64,000 nt of DNA from Mugil cephalus (taxonomy: Eukaryota; Chordata; Actinopteri; Mugiliformes; Mugilidae). This document shows, one piece after another, positions 27,165-39,460 of this stretch (its first letter is position 1; every line of letters begins with the position of its first letter). The notes beneath the pieces were generated by a model that was not told the origin of the DNA, did not search any database, and worked only from the letters and a program-made list of their open reading frames with translations. A program made the translations under genes and the position numbers. The stretch lies in NCBI RefSeq assembly GCF_022458985.1, contig NC_061783.1, positions 18,055,413-18,119,412 on the forward strand, given 5' to 3'.

Positions 27165-27605
27165 TGCGGATACAAGCATCGGAACTGAGATTCCTCTCTG
27201 GGTTGCTGGGCACAGTGTTATGGTGAGGAGTTCAGACATCTGGGGGAGCTTTGGAACAGAGCGGCTGCTCCTCGGTGTCTAAAGGGGCCAGTGGAGGTGG
27301 CTGGGGCATCTGGCGAAACCGCCACGGCTGGGCAAGGGGAGGCAACCGGGAGGCATTCTAGCCAGATGCCTCCTAGACGCCAGCCTTGGAGGTTTATTGG
27401 GCACAGCCATCTGCGAAAGAAACCCTGAAGTAGAGCATGAATTTGCTGGAGGAATAAGATATCTTGTCTTGCCTGGGAGTAGCATAGTTTCTCTCACGAG
27501 GAACTGGAATATATTGCTAAGAAGAGGGATGTCTGGTATACCTGGCCTTTTCTGAGTGGTCACCACAACCCCACTTTGGAGAAGCAGACGAAAATGGATA
27601 AAAGG
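27165..27605 (+). mobile_element. 3' end of an RTE/Rex3-like non-LTR retrotransposon (degenerate)
   Basis: The plus-strand DNA contains the block 'GGAACAGAGCGGCTGCTCCTCG...GGCATCTGG...CCTCCTAGACGCC...CTTGCCTGGGAGTAG', the conserved C-terminal coding region of a very common fish LINE. It ends AAAATGGATAAAAGG, resembling the ATGGATGG tail of RTE elements. Stops and indels interrupt the frame. The 149-codon frame on the opposite strand is only its antisense. Confidence 0.65.
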
Positions 27606-27682
27606 AGGAGACTGGTCAACCAACAAAAACCTCTCGTTAAAAGTTGCATACGACTGATAAGTTTTGGTTTTGCAATCTAGTC

Positions 27683-28016
27683 CATAGATTGTATGGACCC
27701 CACGGACGTACTGCAGAGAGGGGGTCACAAAATCTTTGGTTGATTAGACTTTCTTTATATATATCTATATATTTTTTTTAATTTTCCCCCTCAAATTTAA
27801 ATTTCTTTAAATACATATTAACTTGAACCCAATATATTTTAGTAAAGGGATGAATGGAGGCAGAAGACGTTATCTTTCATGTACACAGTAGGCCCCGCCC
27901 CTATCGCTACTGAGCCAATCACAGGGCTGCATATTACACGGCGATCACCTTTGTCCTATTTTCTTTATCTTTTAATTTCAAAACAATATATATATATAAA
28001 ACGTTGAAGACCCCTG
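27683..28016 (-). mobile_element. hAT-like MITE, same family as 23034, minus orientation
   Basis: It begins with a diverged CATAG(G/A) end followed by 'GTACTGCAGAGAGGGGGTCAC' and ends GTTGAAGACCCCTG, the reverse complement of the family's left end. Flanks ATCTAGTC and ATGTTGTC match at 6 of 8 positions. The 334-bp copy retains internal sequence shared with the copies at 4664 and 44300. Confidence 0.75.
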
Positions 28017-29318
28017 ATGTTGTCCTATCCAACCCTAATGTAAGGAACTAAATTGCAATGCTCCTTTTAAAGCACCATTAATAATGTTTATATTTAGAGT
28101 GGAATAACTGTCATTGTATCAGCACAAAACTGCCAAAATATCACATAAATATGCCTTATCGATTTTTTTGGTAATGGTGCACTAAGCCCGTATGTCTTGC
28201 GTGACAGGATTATGTAACATTAAATTAGAACATTCAAAGATAAAGAATATTGTTTATCCCCTGCAGACTACTCTTAATGATTAAACCTTATCTCATAACC
28301 TGCAGACATGCTGACCTATCTGAACTCCTCTTGATAATAAGGTCACGGCTGACAGCAAGCTGTTTCCTTTCATTACTTCCATCTGTCACTTAATGTGCCT
28401 GTTCACATACAGTAGCCCCGACACATATCGATTCGGTATTAAACCTGCTATAAGTCTCAGTCTCAGATCGATACACAAATACTTTGCCAGCTCTCAGATA
28501 ATTCCTTTTCTGTGGCGCCAGGTCCTCAAGTGGTCTAAATAATTTCTGCCGGCACAGATGAATGCACCCCGAAATTACTTTTTTATTTGTGTCTTATTAG
28601 CAGTTATGTGATAATATGGCAGTGATTTATTTCTCAACTTTGCCTCTTTACTCGTTCGCATTTTTTTTATTTTTTTTTCTGACGCAGTGCTTTCATGCAG
28701 CAGGCGGAAAGGCTTGTCATTCACAAAGAAGGTCGCTGAAAGTCAACATCCTTGTGAGTTTTAGTACTTTATTGCCCCTCATTTCCGCCTCAGAGAGCGA
28801 GGGTCGGTTATTTGCGGTCGTGCCAATCCAGTCGGATATGTCAGGAAATCCTCCAGAAGTGCAGCAGATCTCCTCCAGACGTGTGAAAGCTGATGCGTGT
28901 ACAAAGACGACCGGAATGAAAATAGTGATATTATTACAAAATGGAGAAAGACAGAACACACTGATAGAAAACCAACGTAAAGAAGAGAAAGGATCTGCAA
29001 AGACCTTAAGCAACAAATTCAATTTCAATTGGGAAGACCACATGGCTGATGACTAACCTTGGAGTTAGACCAAACTAACACTAGCATGAGGGATCCAAAA
29101 CTGAGGCCCGTGTACACCTTGGATTGATGATTGCAAGCTTATGTCTCCTGTAACCTTAAATTGGCTTTTATGTGTCATCCAGAATTATTTCTGAAGCACA
29201 TTTAACATTTTCAAAGACTCATGATGTCATTTTACATGCAGCAATTCTCTGAAAATCCTTTGAAATCTATTAAAATAATTAATAATTAGAGGTTCCAACT
29301 GAACTTTATAGGTAGAGG
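28017..29318. other. Intergenic, no gene recognised
   Basis: Positions 28616-29056 are open for 146 codons on the plus strand. The antisense is open too, composition is plain, and no domain or splice-linked neighbour is visible, so I do not call a gene. Confidence 0.5.
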
Positions 29319-29700
29319 CAGGGACGGCTGGTATAAATGGGCTAACAGGGCCGGGCCCTCCCAGGGCCCTCGGCCCGTTTCCATTTGTTTAATGCTTGTA
29401 AGTGATTGACAGGTGTCACGCCACGGATTACTTGCTTTCTAATCCAATTTCCTCAGTGTCTTTGGGGGAAAAGTTTGAAGTTAAGAGACTTGGGATCACA
29501 TCAGCCAAGTGATGTTCAAACAAGTCAAAGGGACAAAATCGTAAATTTTGTGCTTCTCGGTTTGAAAGAAAGGACTGACTTATGTCAACTGTAGCCAAGA
29601 ATTTCTGTTTTCCGTGCCTGCTTTTTGAAGGAGATACAGCATGGACCCAACAAAGAATTGTGGATTTGAAACATTTATATTCAATTGAGGGGACACAGAA
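29319..29700 (+). pseudogene. hAT (ZMYM-like) transposase fragment with TTF-type zinc-finger region
   Basis: A frame near 29560-29660 contains NFCFPCLLFEGDTAWT followed by VDLKHL, matching the 'FFCFPCLLFGGD..W...GV.DL.HL' core of the TTF-type zinc finger at the N-terminus of ZMYM1-like/DUF4371 hAT transposases. A second frame just upstream (LGSHQPSDVQTSQRDK) matches the preceding block, so frameshifts and a stop have broken the gene. The GC-rich CAGGGACGGCTGG... start at 29319 may be the element's left end. The catalytic domain is absent. Confidence 0.7.
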
Positions 29701-31227
29701 AGTGAAGCTTCAAGTCCCGTTCAGGACAGAACATTATTTTTTTTCCATAGCACTGCACTGTTGGTTGTCTCACATTCAGTAGGTGAGAATTCTCAGCTAA
29801 ACCTGCATAATTTGACTTTTTTATTTATATTTCTCAGTAGTTGCACATTTTTTATTTCATGCATTTTGCATTTTTGGTGGGTCCTGAAGCCAGGCCAGTA
29901 GAGAACCACTGATGTAGAGCACTAAAACAGTTTAGTGTACCTGTAATTGATGTAGCTGTGTGTTGTAGGTGATGTTTCTTTTGCTGCTGTGTTAACTATT
30001 TAATCGGATTTATGCATTTGTTAACCTACAAATTTCACGAAGACTCATCTCCTGTGTCTTGTATCCTTATTAGTACCTCTGAGAGAGCCACTTTTGTGTC
30101 TGGAGCTGGAGTTTCTAGTTTCTTCTGTTTGTTTCACCCTTTAGAGTTTTTAATAAACTCGTATTATTGACTTTCACACAAGCCCCATAATCTCTTGCAT
30201 TCTGGGCCCAACCTCCGGCTGGACAGTCATCACAGTAATATTAGGCTGCACCAGTGCATAAGCAGCTAACAGCATGGACCTTTAAAAAATGAACAAATGT
30301 CAAAAATATAATTGATATTGTATTGATGCCCGGGGGAAATAATGTTCCTGTGGTTTGACCCATCCATTTAAATATTTAAATATATATGTCGTTTTAAAAT
30401 TAAATGAAACATTTGTTTTGTGTTATATGCTTTATAGAGTATCACTGTATTTGTTTTAAATATTTATTATTTATTATCTTTGTTAAGATGAAGTGGGTAA
30501 CCTCCTGCTTGAGCTCGGTGGTGGATTCGTCTAGAAAGATGAGAAGATAAGATTTAATTATCCCTGTGAGGAAATTATGGTGCAAAGAAAACAGAACAAG
30601 GTAAAACAATAGAAATGAAAGATACTTTAAACATATAACAGTAAATATGTACAAAAAATATTTACCGATGATGATGTAGATGTGGAGCTTCAAGACACCA
30701 GTACTGTGGGGCCGGCTGCAGGTCTGGAGAAAGTTCTACTTATTGCTGTGAGGAACTTCCTGATGGTGCCAGGTTCCTCTGTTTGTCTCTTCTTCATGTG
30801 TTTTTTTAAATGAAGACACGATGATGTCATCGGTTGGTGGATATCCTGTGACCAGGCGATTCCACAGATATGGGTTGGAGCAGTGCAGTGCTTTGCAAGT
30901 GTCCTTAAAAATGGCCTTGTCCAGGTTCTTCAGGTTATCTGGGTTCACGTGAAGACCTTCACTCTCCACGTGGACGGCTTGTCGGGGATCGGTAGCGGAG
31001 GAGGTCATCTTGGACTTTTGAAGAGCCCGTGACACAAGCTTCTCTGCCACACTGCTCACAAAAGTTTTTTCCTCGGCACTCGGATCGTGTGCAGGTTTGT
31101 CCTCAGAGGCAAAGGTGGACACTGAATCAGTGTCTGGAGGCGCAGGGACGTCCACAGGGGGGACGTCTGGAACGTCGGGCATCTGGCTCAGGTGTCATTT
31201 CCAAACTATCTGGGTCGTCACCTTAGA

Positions 31228-31249
31228 GAAAAAGAAGAAGAAGAAGAAG
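31228..31249. repeat. (AAG)n tract
   Basis: GAAAAAGAAGAAGAAGAAGAAG, at the 3' end of the minus-strand LINE fragment, where it may be the element's (CTT)n tail. Confidence 0.85.
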
Positions 31250-31620
31250 TTTGAAGTTTATTTTGAATAAACATATAACACAAAATAACATTTAAGCATA
31301 AGATGTATAATACATATTCAAAAAGGAGTGGGAAGAAGTATAACTTATAAACTCCCACTTCTTCTCCAAGTCTAAATATATCTAGATTATGCCTGATACT
31401 TATAAATAGAATTAGTTTCATACGTTGAACTGAATATTGTCATCTATTGTCATCTCTTTCTATTTCAACCCCATCTATCTTTATTTTTACCTGTGTATTC
31501 AGTTTACAATTACCAAGTAGCTTTACTTTTTTCTTCCTTTAATTGATTGTAAATTATCCCCAGAACAGAAAGTATTTGTGTCATCTGCAAACAGTACAAA
31601 ATGTACAAAATGAAAAACAT
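31232..31620 (-). mobile_element. Non-LTR retrotransposon 3' fragment with reverse-transcriptase FADD box
   Basis: On the minus strand a frame near 31610-31540 reads FVLFADDTNTFCSGDNLQ, the catalytic (Y/F)xDD block of a LINE reverse transcriptase. About 300 bp of AT-rich 3' sequence follow, with the frame GEEVGVYKLYFFPLLFEY, and the piece ends at a CTT-repeat tail. Everything upstream of the FADD box is missing (5' truncation, usual for LINEs). It lies between the two halves of the unrecognised gene. Confidence 0.65.
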
Positions 31621-32221
31621 TGTCATACTTGTTGTCTCCAGATCTTCTTGACTCCACTTCTTCTTGTTCTTCTTCGGGTAGTGTTGGTGTGGAAGTGACC
31701 GGGCTGAGGTTCAGGTGGAGACGTTGATGTTTGCTCAACAGTCTCTTCTTTTCGCAGCACAGCATTTTCAACCATCTTCTCAATCAGGGTGAGGAAAGCA
31801 GTGCTGCACTGTGCGTACGGCTCCGGGTGAGTGCTGGCAAAGAGCACGGAGACTGATGCATGTAAAAACTTTAATTTTAAGCCTCAGTCTTTTTTACCCG
31901 AGTATGCTGCCCTGCATCTGCCCACACGTGTTTTATGAGGAAGTAAAAAGCTTTCAATCTTTTAATCTTCAAACCTCAAATTTGCACGAAAACAAGCAGG
32001 ACTCACAGTTGGATAGGTAAGATGTAGCTTTAATCACAGCAAAGCAGCTGCCCAATAAAAAAGCAACATGTCTCAGAGCAGGAGAGACAGACTCGGAGGT
32101 GTCGAGATACGCAGGGGTTTATTTATTGGATAATATATTTGCAGATGGCCGCTGCATATGGTGGAACCACTCTCGTCTTTGCTAACTGATTGAAAGAAGC
32201 CGACATGAGTGTACTACAAAT

Positions 32222-32503
32222 TAGGGCTGTCAAAATTAATGCGTTAATGCAGATTAATACATCATCATGATTAATCTGATTAAAAATGCATTTCAGTTGA
32301 CCAACATGAAGTATTATACAAAAACATGTTTTGTTGAAACTGTTGACGGTGTTCTGTATATTCCCTTTTTTCCTTGGTCTGTTTGCTCATGCACAATGAA
32401 ACACTATTTATATTGATTAAAAATGAACGATATTTAATCGAAATTAATCCGCAGCATCCCTGCGATTAATCTGATTAAAAAGATTAATCGTTTGACAGCA
32501 CTA
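32222..32503. mobile_element. hAT-like MITE (282 bp)
   Basis: The left end TAGGGCTGTCAAAATTAAT pairs with the right end, whose reverse complement is TAGTGCTGTCAAACGATTAA. Flanks CTACAAAT and CTTCATAT match at 6 of 8 positions, compatible with an old 8-bp TSD. It is rich in GATTAATC motifs near both ends. No coding capacity. Confidence 0.78.
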
Positions 32504-35500
32504 CTTCATATATAATGTTGTTTTTATATATACTGTGGGATACACTCGTTTCATGACAAAAACAAAAAACAAAACAGATGACAGCACATAATATGCTTTA
32601 AAATGGATTAAGTTTTAGTGTGCATTTTGTTGCTGAATCAGAGAGATGAGCAGACTCAGAGCGGGAGCCACCTGAGACGCCACTCCATCCTCAGTCAATT
32701 TAAATCACATCAGTGTTCCTCACAATCCGTCTTTCCAAAAGCTAAATTGAAATGAGAAAAAAAAATGACTTCAACTTTTTTTTCCCTGCTGTGTTTTTAT
32801 TCTTTTGGGTTCTGCTGCGGGAATCTAAAACTTGTTTTACATGTATCGGAGCGTGCCAACTGTCACTTCTTGTAAGGAGAGAACAAGGAAAAATAAAGAG
32901 AAGACTCTTTCAGCAGGATACCAGCAATAATCTGTGTTAAACCTGCTGAGCTGCTGTATTACTGAAACTCTTGGCAGGTGCGACCACAGCGTAGCCTCGC
33001 TCAGTCAGTTTGAATAAGCCCTGAGATGATCACTGTGAAACTTTAGATTAGCATGATGCGCACTCGGATGTACCAGGGGGAACGCTGAATCTGCTTTCTC
33101 GACGCTGTAATATCAAAAGAAAACCGATCACAATGCAAATAAGAAACATGTTTTGTTTTGTTTTGTTTTTGTGGGACTGGAAAGGTGCGACTGTACCCAG
33201 TGGTACACCTAGTGGTCGGCGGTGCAATTACAAGGGATCTGTGATAATAAAATATCCTTCAAAAAGATCATATGACATTCATAGAAATAGGATTATTTTA
33301 CTTGAATGTGACTGAGACCTTTATCTAGCTACACTACAGAAAACAATTTTACTCTAATTACATCTGTTTCACAAGAGTAATTTACTCTATTTTATGAAGA
33401 GATCTCTCTCCCGGTTGCATTGTTCAAAGTCACTGACACAGTTAATACAAACTTAACACAATTTGCATACGTTTTATATTTTGAGGCTCCTACTGTTTCA
33501 GTGGGCGTGCTCCACTTAATTCTTATTGTGAAACATCTGCAGGAAGGTGTTAACTCGCATGTTCAGGTTAGCACTTGAAATTAAAGAGAACTGCAATTAT
33601 ATGTAGTCTTCACGAGATTAACGTAGGCGTCAATCATCTTTCAGTCAATTCTTCTAAAATTTGAAAATACAATTTCAACCGTAGGTCACTGTTTACGTTG
33701 CAATGCAGTCTGGGTAATGTCGTCAAACGTTCCCTCTGGTCGTAATTATGACTCTACAGTGAGAACTACAGCATCTATTCAGCTTTCTCAGTTTGAACGT
33801 GAGCGCCCGAGTGTTAATGAGGAGGGAAACGCAAACCATAATCAAAAAGATTATTATCGTGGGGGTCCTCGGGGCAGATTAAAAATATGCAGGGGGTCCA
33901 GGACCCCAAAAAAGGTTGAGAATCACTGTTATAAGCCATATAATGTGTAGCCGTCCTTCCTAGAGGCCACCAGCTTTAAATTAATGCACCCTATCCACAA
34001 TGTTAATGTGATGTACTGATTATGCCGGAACGGAGAAATCCGCAATTCAGCAACTTTCCATTACAGGCGTGTTTATATTAATCAGCTGGATGACTGAGAA
34101 ACTTCACAGATATAAAGAGGTATGATGTGTTTATCAGAGTCCAATGTGTTTCTGTGTCGTTTCCAGGTAAACCATAGAGGAAAATGGGCACCTGCTTCCA
34201 GTGACTTGAGGTCAAAGCACTTAAAAACACTTTGCAGGTTTTTTTTTTTTTTTTTTTTACGTCTGACCGGACAGACGTGGGGAGCAGAGGTCGACAGTTC
34301 GGTGATGTATCACAGCAGAACTGGATTTTCTGCACGGCATGCAGGTGTTGTTTACAGCGAGGTCAGCGTTTTACACTCGGCACACAATCCCAGAATTTCT
34401 GCTCGAAGACTGTAAACACGTATCAGCAGATTAATGACAAACCAGCGGTCTTCACTCGCTTTTCAGCGTGTTTGTGTCTCTGTGATATTACTCATGCTGT
34501 GTGTCCAAACCGTATATAGCTCCGACTTGTTTACAAGTGTAGACTTGGCCGAGTTAAAGCTGCAACAGTTTTTATGTTGACACTTGCTCAGATGTTTCTG
34601 TTTGATGGAAAGGCAAAGTGGTGTTTGATAAACCCACACGTAATATACATAATTATGCAGTTTCTCTCAGCTCTATGAATCATTTTGTAATCTTTTAAGT
34701 GGTTATTTGGATTTCCTAGTTCTTAACTCAGTTCATTTCCAGTCGTATGGTCCATTAAATTGATTAAACAGCTTTCAGACAGCGTTAGCAGCTAGCTAAG
34801 AGATAAAGAGATAGCTAATACAGGAGGTACTGCCATGCAGCAGCTTCCAGGCCTGAAAAATTAAGCGACCAGAAGTGTGTAGTTCCTCAAATGGCCACTT
34901 GAGGCTCTCTCCAAAAGCAAGTCACTCACTACATTTACATGCACGTGAAAAAACGAATTATTGCCTTAATCCAACTTTAACCGGACAATTTAAGTTCCTT
35001 ATCCGACACTCAGATAATGCGATTGGAAATCTATTTTTTCTGGCATGTATACGCCTTAATTGGACATTTAACTGGACTAGACTGAGTGGAAAAGCTCAGT
35101 TAAAAGATTTGGTGACATAGAATAAACGAATTGGAGTAAATATATACATAAAATAGATGAAAAAAATACAAAAAAAGTGTAGTGCAGCGACTGAACATTA
35201 TATACAACACATACATTTGGGTGCAAAATGGGAATGAGGCGTTCACCTTCAGTCTGCAGTAAAAGTTAATTTGTTAAAAAGTCCTACTACACAGCAGAAA
35301 TCAATATGCTGCTACAATTATTTGTGTTGCATTAACGCTTAAAGTTGTGCATAGGTGACAGTGTGGCCCTCTGAAGTGTCCTCACAGGTCACTAGTTGTC
35401 TGAATGAGCTCCAGTCATCCTCTCCGTCTTTGCTTGTCATCACCATGGCGACCAGAGACAACACACCGAACCCCAAAACCACTGTTCTGGACAAAGACAA

Positions 35501-36595
35501 CTTACATCACAGCGAATGCTGGTTTAATATCCATCGCCTGGAGATCAGCTGTGCGGCGTCAGTATAAAATACTACAGTTTTCACCTAGTTCACTTTATGC
35601 AGGTTTAAAGGATCACTGGAGGTACATCATTTATTTTACATTTAGCCGGGTGTGAAGGGTTGCTTGTGAGATTTCTCACTTATCTCTGTCCCAGTGCTCA
35701 CAGGGTTTCCATCTGTAGAGAGCTGCAATAATAGGTCATAATTAACTATTGCCAGGAAAACACTGACTCCTGACAGATGCTCACATTCACTGCATTGGTG
35801 TAAAAGCATCTTTAAGACAGATGCTTCAAGGCCGGGTTAAATAAATCCAAAACCGTGTGCATGGATGGGAAACACTTTGTGGAAGAGCTGAGAGATGTTG
35901 TTTATTAACACTTGTTTTGATTCCCTCATTCTGCCGCATTACCTCTAAAAGGAAAAAAAAGCGAATCGATGAGTGCACTTTATGTTCAGCTGAATAGTTA
36001 AAAAAAAAGTCCAGCATCTCCGTCTTTCCTGGGACTAGATTTATCGACTAAAGACGTGTAGCATAAAACTACTTTTCAAAGTTGCCCGACGCAGCAGCAG
36101 CTCTTCAGCAGCAGAACTGTCGCGAGCCATCTCCTCATCTCTGGCCTCGTTTATGAGCGTGGCTGTTTAATGAAAAGGCTCTCGTGTTCCCACGGTGACT
36201 CTGTCTGGAGCCACAAATACAATGTACTCTCAATTACATGGAATTAGACGCTGGCTTACGTGGCGCTTTATTATCTCTCGCTCCCTCTCCTTCCTTTCTC
36301 TAGTGAAATGCAGCGAAGCTCATCTTTAAAAAGCAGAATAATCCAAAATTAAAAGTTTGTTTCAGTCAATAAAGTAAGTGCCAATTTTAGCTTTTTATGA
36401 ATGAGAAAAAAAAAAATGTTGCACACAGACTACAATTATTACGGTAGCCGGTGGCGCTGCTATTGACATTAAAATTTAAATATATGAATAAATTTGTCAA
36501 AATAAATGAAACCATGATTGTCCCATTTTTTTTATTTCATCTTTTTCTTTCTTTCTTTTTTAAATCTCCAAGCTGTCCTAGCAGCCAGTGCTAAC
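32504..36595. other. Intergenic with repeat relics
   Basis: No host exon recognised. Relics: 33850-33935 ends in GGTTGAGAATCACTG, the usual right end of a vertebrate DNA repeat whose left end is missing. Around 34926-35090 lies 'CATTTACATGCACGTGAA', a phrase typical of another common fish DNA repeat. An uninterrupted T run occurs at 34238-34258. The short frames at 35355-35655 overlap one another and carry no recognised domain. Confidence 0.5.
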
Positions 36596-36665
36596 TAGAG
36601 ATAGACCGATATGGTTTTATCGGGGACGATATCAATACCGATACCGATTATTAGTTGTCAAGTTT
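36596..36665 (+). mobile_element. Left-end fragment of a DNA transposon (TAGAGATAGACCGATAT family)
   Basis: TAGAGATAGACCGATATGG followed by ATCGG/CCGAT palindromic repeats is the start of a widespread vertebrate DNA repeat. I cannot find the matching right end, so this is a fragment. Confidence 0.5.
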
Positions 36666-38696
36666 TACTACTAGAGTGGAATTATTCTACCGTGTTTACT
36701 CATCATGAAAGTAAAATGAAGTAAAATAGTAATGCGTTAATTGCTCTCTCAACCAGCAGAAAATGTTGTGAACATTATGCATGGAAAAAAATTACCGTAA
36801 TATATATGGTAGAGATACCGTCAGAATTTTGAAAAAAACATGAAATACATTTTTGGTCATACCGCCTGGAGCTACTGTTTGGTTGTTAGCATATGTTTCA
36901 CTTTCTGAAAGAAATGCAAACTGAACACCATGATGAAAATGATTAAATGTTGGGATGTCTTGAACCAATGCAATATGAACAACGAAAAAAAAAAATGATT
37001 CACTCAGTTGCACGTCACAAATGTGGACAGTGTGTCTTCCAGCAGCGACAGATGTCTCTCAGCTGCTGCCAAAGAGACATTCCAGTTCAAAAAAAAAAAA
37101 AAAAGGAGAAAAACCTGTTCAAGCCTCACTTGAATTTATGAGTGTGAAGAAGTAATGACAGAAAGGAATATCAATCAGAGAAGATGGGCTGTTGTTCCTG
37201 GTGCAGAAATTTGCCACCATGTGCAGCTCTCGAAGCTAATCATATCACACGCCGCGTCATCTAATAAAAAGAGAGGCAGGAAATGAAGACAAATTGATCC
37301 CCAACTTATTTTATCATGTGCCCTGAATCCAACAGAGACAGGTGTTTCTCAAATGATCCAAGATGCATTGTGTGTGCGCGTATGAGTGAGTAATCTGTGT
37401 CTCACGGCGCCGATGTAATCACCGCTAACTTCATCTCTGCATTGTTTTGTGTCCAGAATCACAAATACACACCTGGACAGGAGGTGTCTCCACGTCGTGT
37501 CCGGATGTGGCGAGCAACAGAGGCAGGGTGGTGAATGCTAAGGCAAACAGCAAAGACGTACAGCGCATACGGGTTATTAAAGTGAGGCATGCGGGTTGTC
37601 AGTGCATCTCGTAAAAAAAATCACACGTGAGGGACCAGTTGCAGGAATCCCACAGAGCAGAAGCCAAAACTGAATGGCAATATCGAGATCAGTGTGACAG
37701 CAGCACTTTGAAAAAGAATTCTCTCACACACAACCTGAAGTAATAACGGAAATGAAATCTGTGAACTTTCCCGTGCATCAAACCTGAAAACCGCCCTAAC
37801 GGAAAGTGTCAGCTCAGCTCAGAAAATACCACAGAGTGCCCCCCAAAAAAACTCAATAAGAAACTGTCAGACCGCCTTTTCAGTTGTTTTCACTCGCTTG
37901 ACGCATTGCGTCAAACAGCATTTCTCTGAGACTCAAAAACATTGCAATAAGGTGTAAAGGGGAGGTTTGATTACTTGACTTTTCTTTGCACTGCCTTCTT
38001 TAAGTCTTACTCCTTTAGATATATTGACAAAAAAATATTTTTGCATCATGCCAAAGTTTTCAATCTTTATTCTCTTTTTTTTTTTTTTTACTATTGAACC
38101 TTTTGAAAAAGTTTAAATGTATATCTATGAGAGAGGCCAGTTTAAAGGAACGGACACACCAAAAAGACATCAAGGAGGAGTAACATTGCCTCATATCACC
38201 AGCGTCAGGAACAAAGTTGCACTTGAACGCATCACAAAAGATGTGCAGCCACATGGTCAGCTAGTATAGCACATACGTGATGCACCTGCCTTCATTCTTT
38301 GTGAACCAGGAATCGCTGCACCAAATTCAGACGTTTAATTCAAAAAAGGAAACTCCCGTCCCCCCCCCCTCGCGTCCAGACAGCAGGTGAGTGTGATGAG
38401 AAATGAAGACTGCTGGAGATGAAGAGGGGACTCTGATGAGCTCAACCTGTGCCCTGGATGCAACGACAGGAGGTGAACGGGGTGGAGGAGGGTGGCAGCA
38501 ATTTCAAGTTGAAGTGACGTCTGACAGCAGGAGAGGGTTTGACAGCAGTGATATGTTTGGCTCATTGAGATCGTGGAATGAGTGAGAAGGAGGAGGGTAA
38601 AGCTGGTTCTTCCTGATTGAATGACGAATGTCTCCGCATACTTTTGAGCCAATACAACGTAAATATTCAACTGGGAACTTAAAAACAGATCGGTGA
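36666..38696. other. Intergenic, no gene recognised
   Basis: Poly-A runs at about 36983-36994 and 37089-37104, and a T run at 38078-38090. The 111-codon minus-strand frame at 38335-38670 has no domain. Confidence 0.55.
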
Positions 38697-38845
38697 TTGT
38701 GGGGGTTCCTGGTCTCGTCTAGATGGGTGGTACATGTCTAAGTAGCATCCACATGAATGAATGAGGTGCAAAGAGTAAAAGGTCACAAGATGCTGAATGT
38801 CCACTACTCCTGTCAGTGGTCTTAATGTTGTGGCTGATCGGTGTA
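38697..38845. mobile_element. Right-half copy of the TACAC(C/T)GATCAG MITE
   Basis: It ends GTCTTAATGTTGTGGCTGATCGGTGTA and shares the internal 'GTCTAAGTA(G/A)CATCCACA' block with the full-length copy at 60634. No left TIR was found at the expected distance. Confidence 0.65.
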
Positions 38846-38972
38846 CAATCGTGTATGTGCTGCTGTGATTTTATGAGATGAAATTTGATTTAATTTGATT
38901 TATCCATCCATGATTTGTCCATTAACAAGTTAGATCTAGCTCCCTTTCTTTGTCACACATCATCCATTACAG

Positions 38973-39460
38973 CATAGGTGTTCAATGGGGGGTCTGTGAC
39001 CCCTAGGGGGTCCGCTTAGGTACTGCAGGGAGGGGAGGGGTCACAAAATCTGTGGTAGCTTCCCCACATTTGGTCGAGAGCCTCTTCAGTCCCCAGATGA
39101 AATATTAGCAGAAGAGAAGCTAACAGAGAAGCTAACAGCTCACTCCCATGAACCTGGTGTCCATGCTACATTTAGCTATGTTTAATTAACTTAGCTATGT
39201 TTAATTAATTTAGCTATGTTTAGTTCATTTAGCTATGTTTAGCTGTGTTATGTAGGTATGTGTATGTTGCATGGCCCCCCTACTGTGTTTGAAATAAAAA
39301 GAATGAATGTGCATTATTATTTGAATGGCTTAACACTGAATGCAAAATGATAATAATATACATTTATAAATAGCATTAGGCCGAGTTTAATATAGAACAC
39401 ATATAATAGGACCTTACTTGATCTCTTCATCAGTCTAAAAAAAACGTTGAAAACCCCCCG
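38973..39460 (-). mobile_element. Longest copy of the CAGGGGTCTTCAAC hAT-like family (488 bp)
   Basis: Read on the plus strand it starts CATAGGTGTTCAATGGGGGG and ends CGTTGAAAACCCCCCG. These are the family's right and left ends in reverse orientation. Flanks CATTACAG and AATTATAG match at 6 of 8. An internal tandem repeat makes it longer than its relatives. Confidence 0.75.
39171..39245. repeat. Tandem repeat, ~19-20 bp unit, about 4 copies
   Basis: The unit is approximately TTTAGCTATGTTTAATTAA, with decreasing match to the right. It lies entirely inside the hAT-like element at 38973. Confidence 0.85.

Larger units (their letters stand above)
30736..31847 (-). pseudogene. Unrecognised broken gene, split by a LINE fragment
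   Basis: Two minus-strand coding-like blocks flank a retrotransposon piece. The upstream block (31847 to about 31623) reads STHPEPYAQCSTAFLTLIEK and then slips into a Glu-rich frame (LPEEEQEEVESRRSGDN). The downstream block (31226-30736) starts with DDPDSLEMTPEPDA in one frame. It continues for 148 codons in another (from 31182), with an acidic Pro/Asp/Ser-rich start, a hydrophilic middle (EEKTFVSSVAEKLVSRALQK) and a basic end. The amino-acid composition is not random, but I cannot name the family. Either a multi-exon gene or a decayed member of a repeated family is possible; the frame changes favour decay. Confidence 0.4.
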